Below, one piece after another: positions 1-7,990 of a stretch of 64,000 nucleotides of DNA. The notes under the pieces are model-generated. The model made no database searches and had not been told where the DNA came from. It saw nothing but the letters and a program-made list of their open reading frames with translations. The position numbers were made by a program, and so were the translations under genes. The number at the start of each line of letters is the position of its first letter. The stretch's first letter is position 1. Origin of the DNA: Lacrimispora xylanolytica (GTDB taxonomy: Bacteria; Bacillota; Clostridia; Lachnospirales; Lachnospiraceae); assembly GCF_026723765.1 (NCBI RefSeq), contig NZ_CP113524.1, forward strand, positions 124,001-188,000, in the 5' to 3' direction.

Positions 1-1065
1 TTTGACAATCAAATTCAGCCTCCCTATCGTCTGGCCATTGGTCAGTCGCTTTATATCCGCGGAGATGAACCTCCTGAGGACAGGACTCCTCTTTATGTAT
101 TTGGATATGCCTATCCTTTTATTGAACCGGTAAACCTGGATAATACCCTTCCATTTCTGACGGATCTTTACGTCTTTTCCTATGGATTTACAGAAAATGG
201 GGATCTGGTTCCCCCGATGGCTGATGATGACTGGATGATTGACCGGGCATTAGAGGCCGGAGTTCGTCCCATTCTTACTCTGACTCCTCTTGGACCTGAC
301 GGACGTTTTAACAACAATCTGGTTACCAATGCGGTACATAACCTTCAGGTTCAGCAGCGGCTCATCTGGAACCTGGGACTTAAGATGCAGGAAAAAAGGT
401 ATGGCGGGCTAGATATTGACTTTGAGTATATTATGGCTGAGGACCGTCTGGCTTATGCGGACTTTGTAAGCCGTACCACCCAGATCATGAACCAGTTCGG
501 CTATCAGGTAACGGTAGCACTGGCGCCTAAGACTTCTGCGGAACAGGCGGGGCTTTTGTATGAGGGTGTGGATTATGGGCTTTTAGGAGCCGCGGCAAAC
601 CGAGTGCTTTTGATGACTTATGAATGGGGGTATACTTACGGGCCTCCAATGGCAGTTGCTCCTATTAACATGGTAAGAAAAGTGGTGGAGTATGCCCTGA
701 CGGAAATCCCTGTGTACAAGATAAGTATGGGTATTCCAAATTATGGATACGACTGGCCTCTGCCTTATGAGCGTGGTGTGACGAGAGCGGAAACCATAAG
801 CAATTTGGAAGCTGTTCAAATTGCAATTGATAATGGGGCGGAAATTCAGTTTGATGAAGAGTCTATGAGCCCTTATTTTAGATATTGGAAGTTTGGGATA
901 CAGCATGAGGTATGGTTTGAGGATGCTAGAAGTTATAAGGCGAAGTTTGATTTGATTAAGGAATATGGATTGACTGGTGCTGGATATTGGCAGTTGATGC
1001 AGTTCTTCCGGGCGAATTGGTTGATTCTCAGTCAGATGTTTGAAGCCAGGAAGGTTGGGGGTTAA
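1..1065 (+). CDS. GH18 spore peptidoglycan hydrolase, SleL/YaaH-like (5' end outside window)
   Basis: The reading frame is open from the first base, so the N-terminus is missing. The residues before the catalytic domain (PPYRLAIGQSLYI) look like the tail of a LysM repeat, which in this family anchors the protein to spore peptidoglycan. The GH18 active-site signature DxxDxE is visible as GGLDIDFEYI, with the final Glu as the expected proton donor. The C-terminus has the usual GYWQLMQFF barrel-end segment. SleL/YaaH proteins are N-acetylglucosaminidases acting on spore cortex muropeptides during germination; that role here is inferred from the family. The last 231 bases and the terminator are duplicated about 5.5 kb downstream. 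If a phage integrated here, the present C-terminus may be phage-supplied. Confidence 0.85.
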   Translation, partial: FDNQIQPPYRLAIGQSLYIRGDEPPEDRTPLYVFGYAYPFIEPVNLDNTLPFLTDLYVFSYGFTENGDLVPPMADDDWMIDRALEAGVRPILTLTPLGPDGRFNNNLVTNAVHNLQVQQRLIWNLGLKMQEKRYGGLDIDFEYIMAEDRLAYADFVSRTTQIMNQFGYQVTVALAPKTSAEQAGLLYEGVDYGLLGAAANRVLLMTYEWGYTYGPPMAVAPINMVRKVVEYALTEIPVYKISMGIPNYGYDWPLPYERGVTRAETISNLEAVQIAIDNGAEIQFDEESMSPYFRYWKFGIQHEVWFEDARSYKAKFDLIKEYGLTGAGYWQLMQFFRANWLILSQMFEARKVGG

Positions 1066-1115
1066 AGAGATGATGCAGGGTAATTGGGGTGGGAAAATCC
1101 ATTATCCTGCATTTT
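835..1115 (+). repeat. Left copy of a 281-bp direct repeat (GH18 3' end plus terminator)
   Basis: This segment matches 6371-6651 with no length difference and roughly one base in ten changed. It covers the last 77 codons of the GH18 gene, the stop codon and the terminator hairpin. The two copies bracket the prophage remnant, as expected if an element integrated into the 3' end of the gene and carried its own replacement 3' end. Confidence 0.85.
1075..1115 (+). terminator. Rho-independent terminator of the GH18 gene
   Basis: A 10-bp stem (GCAGGGTAAT with ATTATCCTGC, one G-U pair) is followed by ATTTTATTTT. The second repeat copy has the perfect stem. Confidence 0.75.
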
Positions 1116-1287
1116 ATTTTGCATGACATGGACAGGCACTAGTGGGTAAAAGCCACAAATAAACTTATGTAGTAGGAGACACAAAGATTAGTAATGAGGG
1201 CGTCAAACCTAAAGGGGAATTTGAAGGAACTTATAAGTAAACTCTGGTCTGATAAAAATAATAATGTATAAGGTGGCCTCCTTTTGA

Positions 1288-1653
1288 TATTCCGTAAAAG
1301 GTACCAAGAAAGACGGTACCTATGGGAGCATTAAGATAACCAGATATCCAACTACGGTATACTACCGTAAGAAGGCGGCTATTGAGAGACTCCAGAAAAT
1401 GCTTGAAATCAAAGAAATGGAATTACTGGAGCTTATGACACAGGCTGAGGAATATATTGAATCTGTCCCCAAAAGCGAAGTAAGGACTATGTTCCGCTTG
1501 TATTACATAGACGGGATTCCCTGGTAGAAGGTAGCACAGGCCATGAATCGAATATTTCCAAAGCAAAGGGTTAGCTTTACGGAGGATAGTTGTAAAAAGA
1601 GGAATTTAAGATTCTTTGAAAATGTCTCACAATGTCCCGATGAAAGATGGTAG
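1288..1653 (+). pseudogene. Phage transcription regulator-like gene, interrupted by TAG
   Basis: One frame is open from 1288 apart from a TAG at 1525, inside the sequence GIPW-stop-KVAQAMN. The product would have a Lys/Glu-rich helical stretch (IERLQKMLEIKEMELLEL) followed by a helix-turn-helix-like end. This pattern resembles the sigma-70-region-4-like phage regulators (DUF1492/ArpU type) in which a Glu is usual at the stop position (GAG to TAG). No start codon is recognisable. The family assignment is by eye from the pattern and is moderate at best. Confidence 0.45.
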
Positions 1654-1811
1654 TATGCTATCAAGCAGAAGCCAGAATTAAATTCCTCCTGTAAGATGTG
1701 AACTGGAAAAACGTATCCTATTTGTGTCCTGTTAATGAATTAATAGCTGATTTACAATTATGTTATCCAGTAGTAATGGTTCTGGATAAACAAACAGAGG
1801 AGGATTTATTT

Positions 1812-2261
1812 ATGGCAGAATGTATGGAAGAAAGGAATGGATGTACTGTGATTAAACAGTATTATGGGTGTTGTGAAGGTAATGGTAATAGCGGCACAGG
1901 AGCAGAAAACGTTTATTCTACGGATGAGACTGTATGCGGAACATGGATTGACGGTAAGCCAATTTATCGAAAGGTTATTACCGGAACGCTTGCGAACGAT
2001 AGTGGTAATAATATTGTCTTTGCTACTATTCCTGAGCTTAATATTGAACAGTTAATTAACATTCAGGGGAACATGATTTACAAGAATAAAGCAGGGCATA
2101 TAGTATTTCCTGTATCCTATGCTAGTACAAATGGATTGTTTGCTGCGATAAACATGGCTTACAACGAAATTAAATCCACATTAGAGTACCATTTCTTAAA
2201 TAACGGTGGAGACTATTCAGGCTGTACAGCTAACGTGATCATTGAATATACAAAGAAATAA
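1812..2261 (+). CDS. Phage tail-fibre-like protein, copy 1
   Basis: I start at the ATG at 1812 because an AGAGGAGG ribosome site sits just upstream; a longer frame from GTG 1698 lacks one. The 149-residue product begins with a Cys-rich head (CTVIKQYYGCC), then a spacer, then the block GTWIDGKPIYRKVITGTL, which I recognise from the C-terminal parts of clostridial phage structural proteins. It ends in VIIEYTKK. Copies 2 and 3 (2306-2713 and 7238-7672) share the block and the tail, and copy 3 also shares the Cys-rich head. A virion or tail-tip role is inferred from the phage context; no enzymatic motif is visible. Confidence 0.65.
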   Translation: MAECMEERNGCTVIKQYYGCCEGNGNSGTGAENVYSTDETVCGTWIDGKPIYRKVITGTLANDSGNNIVFATIPELNIEQLINIQGNMIYKNKAGHIVFPVSYASTNGLFAAINMAYNEIKSTLEYHFLNNGGDYSGCTANVIIEYTKK

Positions 2262-2305
2262 CAAATTTTTCAAGTATTATTAAAAAATAAAAGTGAGGAC
2301 TTATT

Positions 2306-2713
2306 ATGACAGGCAAAAAATATTGTATTCAGCTTGCTGAATGTGATGGAAATTCAAAGGATGTTTATTCTTTTGATGAGATTGAGATTGGAACATGGGT
2401 GGACGGTAAGCCGATTTACAGAAAGGTGATTACTGGGACATTAGCTAAGGATAGCGCCAATGCTATTATCTTTGCAAATGTGTCCGATCTTAAGATTAAT
2501 CAAGTAATTAATTTGTATGGAAATGCTATTGGCAAAACTGTTGCAGATCATATGATATTACAGACTTCCTATAACCGAACAAGTGGCTTATTTACAGCAG
2601 TAAATATGTTTTACAATGAGGATACAGCAAATTTATATTATAACTTCATAGACACTAATGGGGTTTATTCAGGAAGCACAGCTTATGTAGTTATTGAATA
2701 CACAAAGAAATAA
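2306..2713 (+). CDS. Phage tail-fibre-like protein, copy 2
   Basis: This 135-residue protein starts at an ATG preceded by AGTGAGGA. It has the same core (GTWVDGKPIYRKVITGTL) and the same ending (VVIEYTKK) as copy 1, which lies 44 bases upstream, but lacks the Cys-rich N-terminal head. The middle diverges strongly while the ends are conserved. That is the usual pattern for fibre proteins in which only the exposed part varies. No catalytic motif is seen. Confidence 0.65.
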   Translation: MTGKKYCIQLAECDGNSKDVYSFDEIEIGTWVDGKPIYRKVITGTLAKDSANAIIFANVSDLKINQVINLYGNAIGKTVADHMILQTSYNRTSGLFTAVNMFYNEDTANLYYNFIDTNGVYSGSTAYVVIEYTKK

Positions 2714-2862
2714 TACTCCTACGGCTGCCAGGTGTAACAGCTTGGCGGCTGATTAAAGCCGACGTTCTTATTTTTTCTTCATGGCTTTTCAAATCGGATA
2801 GAAAGCAGTGTTTAGGAATTATTTTTAGTTAAATCCCAATTTCCATTTATACTGATTTCCTT

Positions 2863-2901
2863 AAAAAACGCCTATCGATTTATGGACGATGGGTGTTTTT
2901 T
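2863..2901 (+). terminator. Rho-independent terminator after the fibre-like genes
   Basis: AAAAAACGCCTATCG pairs across an 8-9 base loop with CGATGGGTGTTTTTT, including G-U pairs, and ends in a T run. Confidence 0.7.
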
Positions 2902-2946
2902 GGTAAATTATGGTATCTAGTAGAAGAAAATATATAGGGGAAAAGT

Positions 2947-3050
2947 ATGAAAAATAAAAAAAGTTAATTATTGGTTGTTGTTGTTGTTGTGTCGTTTTAG
3001 TGATCTTAGCCATTATGTTAGTTAATTTTGGTCACAAAATGAAATACTAG
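2947..3050 (+). pseudogene. Frameshifted small membrane peptide with five consecutive Cys
   Basis: ATG 2947 follows a good AGGGGAAAA ribosome site but hits a stop after six codons. The next frame reads a hydrophobic peptide LIIGCCCCCVVLVILAIML, then NFGHKMKY and TAG at 3048. One extra A in the seven-A run at 2956-2962 would join the two into one 33-residue single-span peptide. This could be decay, slippage or a sequencing error. No other gene is seen in 2714-3172. Confidence 0.4.
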
Positions 3051-3172
3051 AGTGAGGAGAAATATCAGATTATCAATATTAAAAATACTATTTTTCATAT
3101 ATGTGATTTTAATCTTGCAAAATTAAGAAATGTAAGTATAATTGATTGTGCACAAAAGAAAGGGGAATTAGT

Positions 3173-4444
3173 ATGAAAAAAGTAACAAGAAGTATTTTTC
3201 TATTTGCAGTATTAGTAATGATGTCAGCATTTAGCATTACGGCGTACGCGGAGCCTGTGGAAGCGCGAAGCGAGGCGACGTTAAGCTATCAGTTATCTGT
3301 TATACGAGAATTTAAGTTGTACATAAGTGAATCAGATACTGAAAGTGGAGTATTAGTAGCTAGTGGAAATGATTTTACAACTGTTTATCAAGGAAATATA
3401 AAATTAAAAACAAATAAAAATTATTATTTACATGTAGAGGCAAATTGTAATAACTCACGCGAGCTGGGGATGATAGGTCGTTTTACGCTTGATGGAAAAG
3501 AATTTAAGTTTATTAATAATAGTAATATATTAGCTACTTCTGTAGATAATATAAAATTCAGTCAAACTGGATTTGGTAAAGATTATATTACACCAGTTTA
3601 TCTTGGAGGTCATGACCATAAAATATCTTCTGCACGTTGGGGTGGCATACTAGTAAATACGCCTACGAATTTAAAAGGTTATTTTTCTATACCTATAATA
3701 TCAACAATGCCATCCTTGATTGCTCAAGCTTCTAACATCGATAATGGAGTTAATCTCACTTGGAATAACATTGATAATGCATTGAGCTACAGTGTGGAAC
3801 GTTCCACAACTGCAGGAGGTCCATACACTCAAATTGCTACTGATTTAACAGAAACAAGCTATACAGATAACAGTGTAACAGCAAATACAACATACTATTA
3901 TATTGTCAAAGCGAAATTATCTGATTCAGAGACAGTTACCTCTTCCGAGGTATCGGGAACGCCTACAACTGAAACACCAACTGTAGATTCCAAACTTAAG
4001 GTTGTCTTGGAACCAGAAGAAAAACTTCAGTTAAGCGTTGACGATCACTTGGATGAAAACACAAACATGACCTGGACCTCTTCTGACAGTACCGTAGCTC
4101 AGGTTGATGTGAACGGAGTCGTAACGGCTATTAAGGCAGGAAATGCTGTTATTCATGTTCAGAGTCCAGATGGAGGTTATTCCGATGACATCAGCATACT
4201 TGTTGTTGATAACGCTGACGATTATCGTTTGGCAATAGATTTAAAGGTTGGAAAAACAAGTCGTCTAACTGTAGATGATTTAACTAATACCTTAAATGTT
4301 ACATGGGAATCCATTGACGCTACAGTAGCCACCGTGTCCAGCAAAGGAGTTGTAACAGCAAAGGGGAAAGGTTTAACCCTGGCAAAAGCAACAGACAGAG
4401 ATGGTAATGTGGTAGGCCAGGTTTATGTAAGAGTAAGAGAATAA
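3173..4444 (+). CDS. Secreted protein with one fibronectin III and two Big2 domains
   Basis: The start at 3173 has an AAAGGGG ribosome site; the frame also extends to TTG 3146. Residues 1-28 form a signal peptide (Lys, hydrophobic core, then AYA as the likely cleavage site). Residues about 30-180 are an unrecognised beta-rich region. Residues about 185-270 look like a fibronectin type III domain (VNLTWNNIDNALSYSVERS, then TTYYYIVKA). Two Big2/bacterial Ig-like domains follow (MTWTSSDSTVAQVDVNGVVTA and VTWESIDATVATVSSKGVV). No LPXTG anchor is seen, so the protein is probably released or bound non-covalently. In a phage context it could be a morphogenesis or lysogenic-conversion protein; alternatively it is host cargo. 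Confidence 0.7.
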   Translation: MKKVTRSIFLFAVLVMMSAFSITAYAEPVEARSEATLSYQLSVIREFKLYISESDTESGVLVASGNDFTTVYQGNIKLKTNKNYYLHVEANCNNSRELGMIGRFTLDGKEFKFINNSNILATSVDNIKFSQTGFGKDYITPVYLGGHDHKISSARWGGILVNTPTNLKGYFSIPIISTMPSLIAQASNIDNGVNLTWNNIDNALSYSVERSTTAGGPYTQIATDLTETSYTDNSVTANTTYYYIVKAKLSDSETVTSSEVSGTPTTETPTVDSKLKVVLEPEEKLQLSVDDHLDENTNMTWTSSDSTVAQVDVNGVVTAIKAGNAVIHVQSPDGGYSDDISILVVDNADDYRLAIDLKVGKTSRLTVDDLTNTLNVTWESIDATVATVSSKGVVTAKGKGLTLAKATDRDGNVVGQVYVRVRE

Positions 4445-4463
4445 TTATAAGTAATACATATCA

Positions 4464-4489
4464 AGAGGGGCGATAATCGCCTCTCTTTT
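4464..4489 (+). terminator. Terminator after the FN3/Big2 gene
   Basis: GAGGGGCGAT and ATCGCCTCTC form a tight stem followed by TTTTAT. Confidence 0.7.
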
Positions 4490-4504
4490 ATCATAATTCA
4501 CACA

Positions 4505-4526
4505 GGAGCCAGATGGCTCTTTTTTT
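4505..4526 (+). terminator. Second tandem terminator-like hairpin
   Basis: GAGCCA/TGGCTC with a two-base centre runs directly into seven T. Confidence 0.55.
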
Positions 4527-4634
4527 GTATCTTTTATTGGCTGATCATTACTCCTTTGTTGGTAAAGGTAGCCATGTAAAACTGAATTACTGAAAATTTT
4601 AAAAATAAATAAGGAAAGAATGAGGAGAACGAGA

Positions 4635-5051
4635 ATGAAAAACGTATTATGTATAACCGCAGGAGTGGTAGGGAGTTTTGTAGCATCATTGTTCGGGGGT
4701 TGGGATACCGGTATTGCTACTTTGCTCCTTTTTATGGTTATCGACTTTTTCTCAGGTTTGGCAGTGGCCGGTATTTTTAAGAAGAGCACCGAAACTGAAA
4801 CTGGAGCCTTAAAGTCAAGAGCCGGCTGTAAAGGGCTCTGTAGAAAGAGTATAACCTTACTATTTGTTTTGATTGCCTTTCGTCTTGATTTGGCCATTGG
4901 TACCAATTACATAAGGGCTGCCGTAATTATCGGTTTTATGGCTAATGAGCTGATTTCCATTGTTGAGAATGCCGGGCTTATGGGCATACCACTTCCTGGA
5001 GTTCTGACCAAGGCTATTGATGTGCTGAAAAAGAAAGCTGTAACTGAATAA
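4635..5051 (+). CDS. Phage holin (toxin secretion/lysis holin family)
   Basis: The ATG at 4635 is chosen over 4620 because AGGAG lies 7-8 bases before it. The 138-residue product has the holin layout: a short N-terminus, several hydrophobic segments (VVGSFVASLFGG, ATLLLFMVIDFFSGLAV, LLFVLIAFRLDLAI, AAVIIGFMANELISIVENA) and a Lys-rich tail. The motifs IDFFSG and NELISIVENAGLMGIPLP are typical of the clostridial phage holins. These make inner-membrane pores that time lysis. It lies just before the amidase relic, the classic lysis-cassette order, and it appears intact. Confidence 0.85.
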   Translation: MKNVLCITAGVVGSFVASLFGGWDTGIATLLLFMVIDFFSGLAVAGIFKKSTETETGALKSRAGCKGLCRKSITLLFVLIAFRLDLAIGTNYIRAAVIIGFMANELISIVENAGLMGIPLPGVLTKAIDVLKKKAVTE

Positions 5052-5075
5052 TTCTTACGACCGTCGCAACTCACG

Positions 5076-5100
5076 GGCCTGGGATTAGCCTGGGCCTTTT
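5076..5100 (+). terminator. Terminator-like hairpin between holin and amidase
   Basis: GGCCTGGG and CCTGGGCC pair (two G-U pairs, five-base loop), followed by TTTT. Confidence 0.5.
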
Positions 5101-5119
5101 CTATTTGGAGGAAAATAAT

Positions 5120-5950
5120 ATAAAGATTAATAAATCACTTACACCTTACAATCATAATATCAGTATTGTAGATCGTATCAAGTATATTGTGATTCATTAC
5201 GTTGGAGCGACCGGTGGAGCTGAGGCAAACTGCAAATGGTATGCCGGCGCTGAGCGGGGAGCAAGTGCTCATTATTATGTTGATTTTGATGGATCCGTGT
5301 GGCAGTCAGTGGAGGATAAAAATATCGCCTGGCATTGAGGAGCAAAGAAGTACGTGCATCCTGATTGCCGTAATGGTAAAAGCCTGGGGATTGAAATGTG
5401 TGTTCGTAATAAAGGCAATAGGGCAGATACTAGCCGGGACTGGTATTTTGAGGAGGCTACTGTGCAGGCAGCAATTGCGCTGACAAAGAATCTGATGGCA
5501 AAGCACAATATACCTGCAGATCGTGTAATTCGTCATCATGACGTGACCGGGAAAATTTGTCCGAATACTTATGTTTATAACCATACACAGCACACCTGGG
5601 AGGCGTTTAAGGCAGCTCTGGCAGATACATGGGAAAAGAGAACTGGCTGGATAGAAGAGGACGGAGGCTGGCGTTATTATAACGGAGATACTGGACTGCC
5701 GGTCCGTAATGATTGGGTACAGCATCAGGACAAGTGGTATTGGTTTAATGCTGTTGGGATTATGGTCACCAATACCTGGTACCAGTATAATAAAGCTTGG
5801 TACTATTTAGGGCTTGACGGGACTATGTGTAAGTCACAGCTTGTGGAGAGTTCTGGAAAGATTTATGCGGTTGACGCAGACGGTAAGATAATAGCGGAAC
5901 CTGGACGCTCACGCCAGATCAAGCCGGAGCTTTGCAGATGCCGTTATTAA
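5120..5950 (+). pseudogene. N-acetylmuramoyl-L-alanine amidase (phage endolysin), broken
   Basis: A GGAGG site at 5107-5111 is followed at normal spacing by ATAAAG, where an ATG would be expected, so the start codon may be lost; the frame extends back to TTG 5105. The amidase_2 fold is clear: YIVIHYVGA (zinc His), SAHYYVDFDG, then IAWH. At 5336 a TGA replaces the Cys that normally follows (AWHCGA pattern), and the same frame then continues with GAKKYVHPDCRNG and GIEMC. VIRHHDVTGKICP carries the second zinc region. Choline-binding-type repeats follow (GWRYYNGDTGLPVRNDW, KWYWFNAVG). The end is also shifted: other frames read TLTPDQAGAL and then ADAVINRV. Confidence 0.8.
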
Positions 5951-6085
5951 CAGAGTGATAAAAATTCTATATGTAAGCTCGTTTGTATATATTTATACAC
6001 TAATACATATTAAAGAAATCAATTGACAGTATCTATCTTAGAGCGTAAAATCGAAATTAAATATTGAATCAGGGGATGAGATATT

Positions 6086-6370
6086 ATGTCAAAGTTGCAA
6101 TACGATAAAGACTATCTTATGAAGGCGGATCACAGCATATATGAGAATAAAAGCTTACGGGTGCCTCAAATTCGGGCATATTATAAAGTTTAGGAACATT
6201 TTATTGTAAAAAACAACAAAACACATGCAATTATTGTTTTGCCTATTAGCGTCGGAAAAACAGGACTTATGGGATTACTTCCGTATCACATATGCAAAGG
6301 AAAAACACTTATTATATCCTCAATTGACAATTAAAGATACGGTGATAGATTCTTTAGATCCTGAAAATCC
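6086..6370 (+). pseudogene. DEAD/DEAH-type helicase fragment
   Basis: From ATG 6086 the translation reads LRVPQIRAYYKV, a TAG at 6191, then a degraded Walker A (VLPISVGKTG where PTGVGKTG is expected) and KGKTLIIS. A frameshift near 6318 is needed to read on as PQLTIKDTVIDSLDPENP. The fragment stops exactly where the right copy of the GH18 repeat begins, which makes 6370/6371 a recombination junction. Such N-terminal helicase segments occur in restriction, defence and mobile-element proteins. Here only the first 90-100 codons remain. Confidence 0.65.
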
Positions 6371-6601
6371 GGGGCGGAAATTCAGTTTGATGAAGAGTCG
6401 ATGAGCCCGTATTTTAGATATTGGAAGTTTGGGATACAGTATGAGGTATGGTTTGAGGATGCAAGAAGATATAAGGCGAAGTTTGATTTGATTAAAGAAT
6501 ATGGATTGACTGGGGCTGGATATTGGCAGCTAATGCAGTTTTTTAGGTCAAATTGGCTGATTCTCAGCCAGATGTTTGAAGTTACCAAGTTTGGGGGTTA
6601 A
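6371..6601 (+). pseudogene. Detached 3' fragment of the GH18 spore hydrolase gene
   Basis: This encodes the last 77 residues of the protein at 1-1065 (GAEIQFDEESMSPYFRYW onward to KFGG) with only a few substitutions and no indels. It lacks any upstream catalytic part because the helicase fragment abuts it. It is best explained as the original chromosomal 3' end, displaced by insertion of the element upstream. Confidence 0.8.
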
Positions 6602-6610
6602 AGTGGTGAT

Positions 6611-6651
6611 GCAGGATAATTGGGTTGGGAAAATCCATTATCCTGCATTTT
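6611..6651 (+). terminator. Rho-independent terminator, right repeat copy
   Basis: A perfect 10-bp stem, GCAGGATAAT with ATTATCCTGC, is followed by ATTTT. Confidence 0.75.
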
Positions 6652-6846
6652 GTATATGTCAGTTACGAACGGCTCAAATGGGAAAAAACCAAAATGCATC
6701 TAGTTAATGGGATACATATAGTTATATAAGTGAAGTAGATCAACTATTATTTGAAGAATTTTAATTATCATTAATTAGTTTACTTTATATACAAAACCTA
6801 TCATAATATATACGTAACTTTAAATAAACTAGGGAGATAAAATATC

Positions 6847-7035
6847 ATGGAAGAGCTAGCAAAATTAAAAGATCAACTATCTGATTTAAAAGCTCAGTTA
6901 ATCGTAGCTGAATTCGGGCTAAAAGAACAGCAAATAAACTCTTTAAAGGTTCGAATAGCAGAGGTACAAAATCAAATAAATAATCTACACATTCAGTACG
7001 AAGGAGACGAAAATTCTCCGGGTGGTAGGGAATAA
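6847..7035 (+). CDS. Small coiled-coil protein, unknown function
   Basis: A 62-residue protein starts at ATG 6847 with an AGGGAG ribosome site 11-12 bases upstream. Residues 1-50 form a clear heptad pattern of Leu/Ile/Val with Lys/Glu/Gln (LAKLKDQLSDLKAQL, INSLKVRIAEVQNQINNL), followed by an acidic tail. No signal peptide or membrane span is present. It is followed by its own terminator and lies between prophage-like genes. A phage accessory or tail-associated role is possible but not shown. Confidence 0.55.
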   Translation: MEELAKLKDQLSDLKAQLIVAEFGLKEQQINSLKVRIAEVQNQINNLHIQYEGDENSPGGRE

Positions 7036-7041
7036 TTTTAA

Positions 7042-7069
7042 AGAGGCGGTTAACTCCGCTTCTTTTTTT
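7042..7069 (+). terminator. Terminator of the coiled-coil gene
   Basis: AGAGGCGG/CCGCTTCT stem with a six-base loop, then a T run. Confidence 0.7.
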
Positions 7070-7237
7070 ATAAATAGTTAGGCTTGGTTACTTCTTTTAC
7101 AGTACTTAGGTCATATATTTTATGTCCAATTCGTGTCCTGTTAATGACTATATAACTCATTTACAATAGTAACATACCACATTAGTTAAATTTCGATAAA
7201 TACCATTTAGTATGTAAATGAAAGTGAGGACCTATTT

Positions 7238-7672
7238 ATGGAAGAAACAAAATGTTGCACTGTAATCAATAATCAGTATTACGGGTGTTGTGCACACAAA
7301 GGTTATGAAGAATCTAAAGATTTTTATTCCTTTGACGAGACAGTAATTGGCACCTGGGTAGATGGTAAGCCTATTTATAGAAAGGTGATTACCGGAAAGC
7401 TTGCTATAGAAAATAACAATAAATGTACATTTGCAAATGTCTGTGACCTTGAAATTGATAAGGTTATTAATTTGTACGGAAATATGGTAGATAAAAATAA
7501 TTTATTTCAGGTAACATTATCTGCCTCTATTAATCGTCCTGAGGGAATGTACGCTGCAATAAATATGTACTATGGTATGGCAACAGGAGAAATATACTAT
7601 TCTTACTTAAACAATAAGGGAGATTACTCTGGTAGTACAGCTTATGTAGTAATCGAATACACAAAGAAGTAG
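7238..7672 (+). CDS. Phage tail-fibre-like protein, copy 3
   Basis: The 144-residue product starts at ATG 7238 after AGTGAGGA. It has the Cys-rich head of copy 1 (CCTVINNQYYGCC), the core GTWVDGKPIYRKVITGKL and the ending VVIEYTKK. The middle differs from copies 1 and 2. About 100 bases upstream, 7122-7167 encodes CPVNDYITHLQ, like CPVNELIADLQ before copy 1, so a larger cassette than the gene alone was duplicated. This copy lies outside the GH18 repeat and may represent a second phage remnant. Confidence 0.6.
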   Translation: MEETKCCTVINNQYYGCCAHKGYEESKDFYSFDETVIGTWVDGKPIYRKVITGKLAIENNNKCTFANVCDLEIDKVINLYGNMVDKNNLFQVTLSASINRPEGMYAAINMYYGMATGEIYYSYLNNKGDYSGSTAYVVIEYTKK

Positions 7673-7735
7673 ACCATAAAGGCTGCTTCGCGATGCATGA
7701 TAATAATAACTAGAATATAATGAAAGTGAGATATA

Positions 7736-7990
7736 ATGTAATGTGTAAAGATTCTTGTCTCATCTTATGTTTCTGGTGGTAATACACATTTAATTTCCCG
7801 ATTTGACAATAGCACCACTTATAATGGATTTCCAAGTAATGTAGATAAGGTAATAAACTCTACTGATAAAAAACTTTATGAATCGGTTCAGGACGTATCT
7901 ATCACTACAAAAACAGCTACATATTCAGAAGTAAGATATACTGTAAGACCAACAAATACAGCAGTTCTTTATTGTATTAAGTACGAATAA
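7736..7990 (+). pseudogene. Small phage-like gene with a stop at codon 2
   Basis: A GAAAGTGAG ribosome site like those of the fibre genes precedes ATG 7736, which is followed at once by TAA. The same frame then stays open for 82 codons (KILVSSYVSGGNTHLISRF through VRPTNTAVLYCIKYE) to TAA 7988. The length and beta-strand-like composition suit a small fibre-associated protein. I do not recognise the family. Confidence 0.4.

Larger units (their letters stand above)
1066..6651. mobile_element. Decayed prophage remnant bracketed by the 281-bp repeat
   Basis: Between the repeat copies lie a broken phage regulator, two tail-fibre-like genes, a frameshifted membrane peptide, a secreted FN3/Big2 protein, a holin, a broken amidase and a helicase fragment that ends exactly at the right repeat copy. 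No integrase, capsid, portal or terminase gene is left. Several genes carry nonsense mutations, so this is a relic. Related phage-like genes continue to about 7990 outside the right copy, so the original element may have been larger or there were two insertions. I see nothing codable in 1116-1287. Confidence 0.65.
6371..6651 (+). repeat. Right copy of the 281-bp direct repeat
   Basis: It is collinear with 835-1115. The junction with unrelated sequence is sharp at both ends. Confidence 0.85.

Noticed and set aside
1698-1811. N-terminal extension of fibre-like copy 1 from GTG
   Set aside because: No ribosome site precedes the GTG, whereas the internal ATG 1812 has AGAGGAGG. The extension looks like the relic of an upstream coding block also seen before copy 3.
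5336-5338. TGA in the amidase frame read as selenocysteine
   Set aside because: It lies at a Cys position, but no SECIS-like hairpin is obvious just after it, the start codon is also lost and the C-terminus is frameshifted. Simple decay explains all three.
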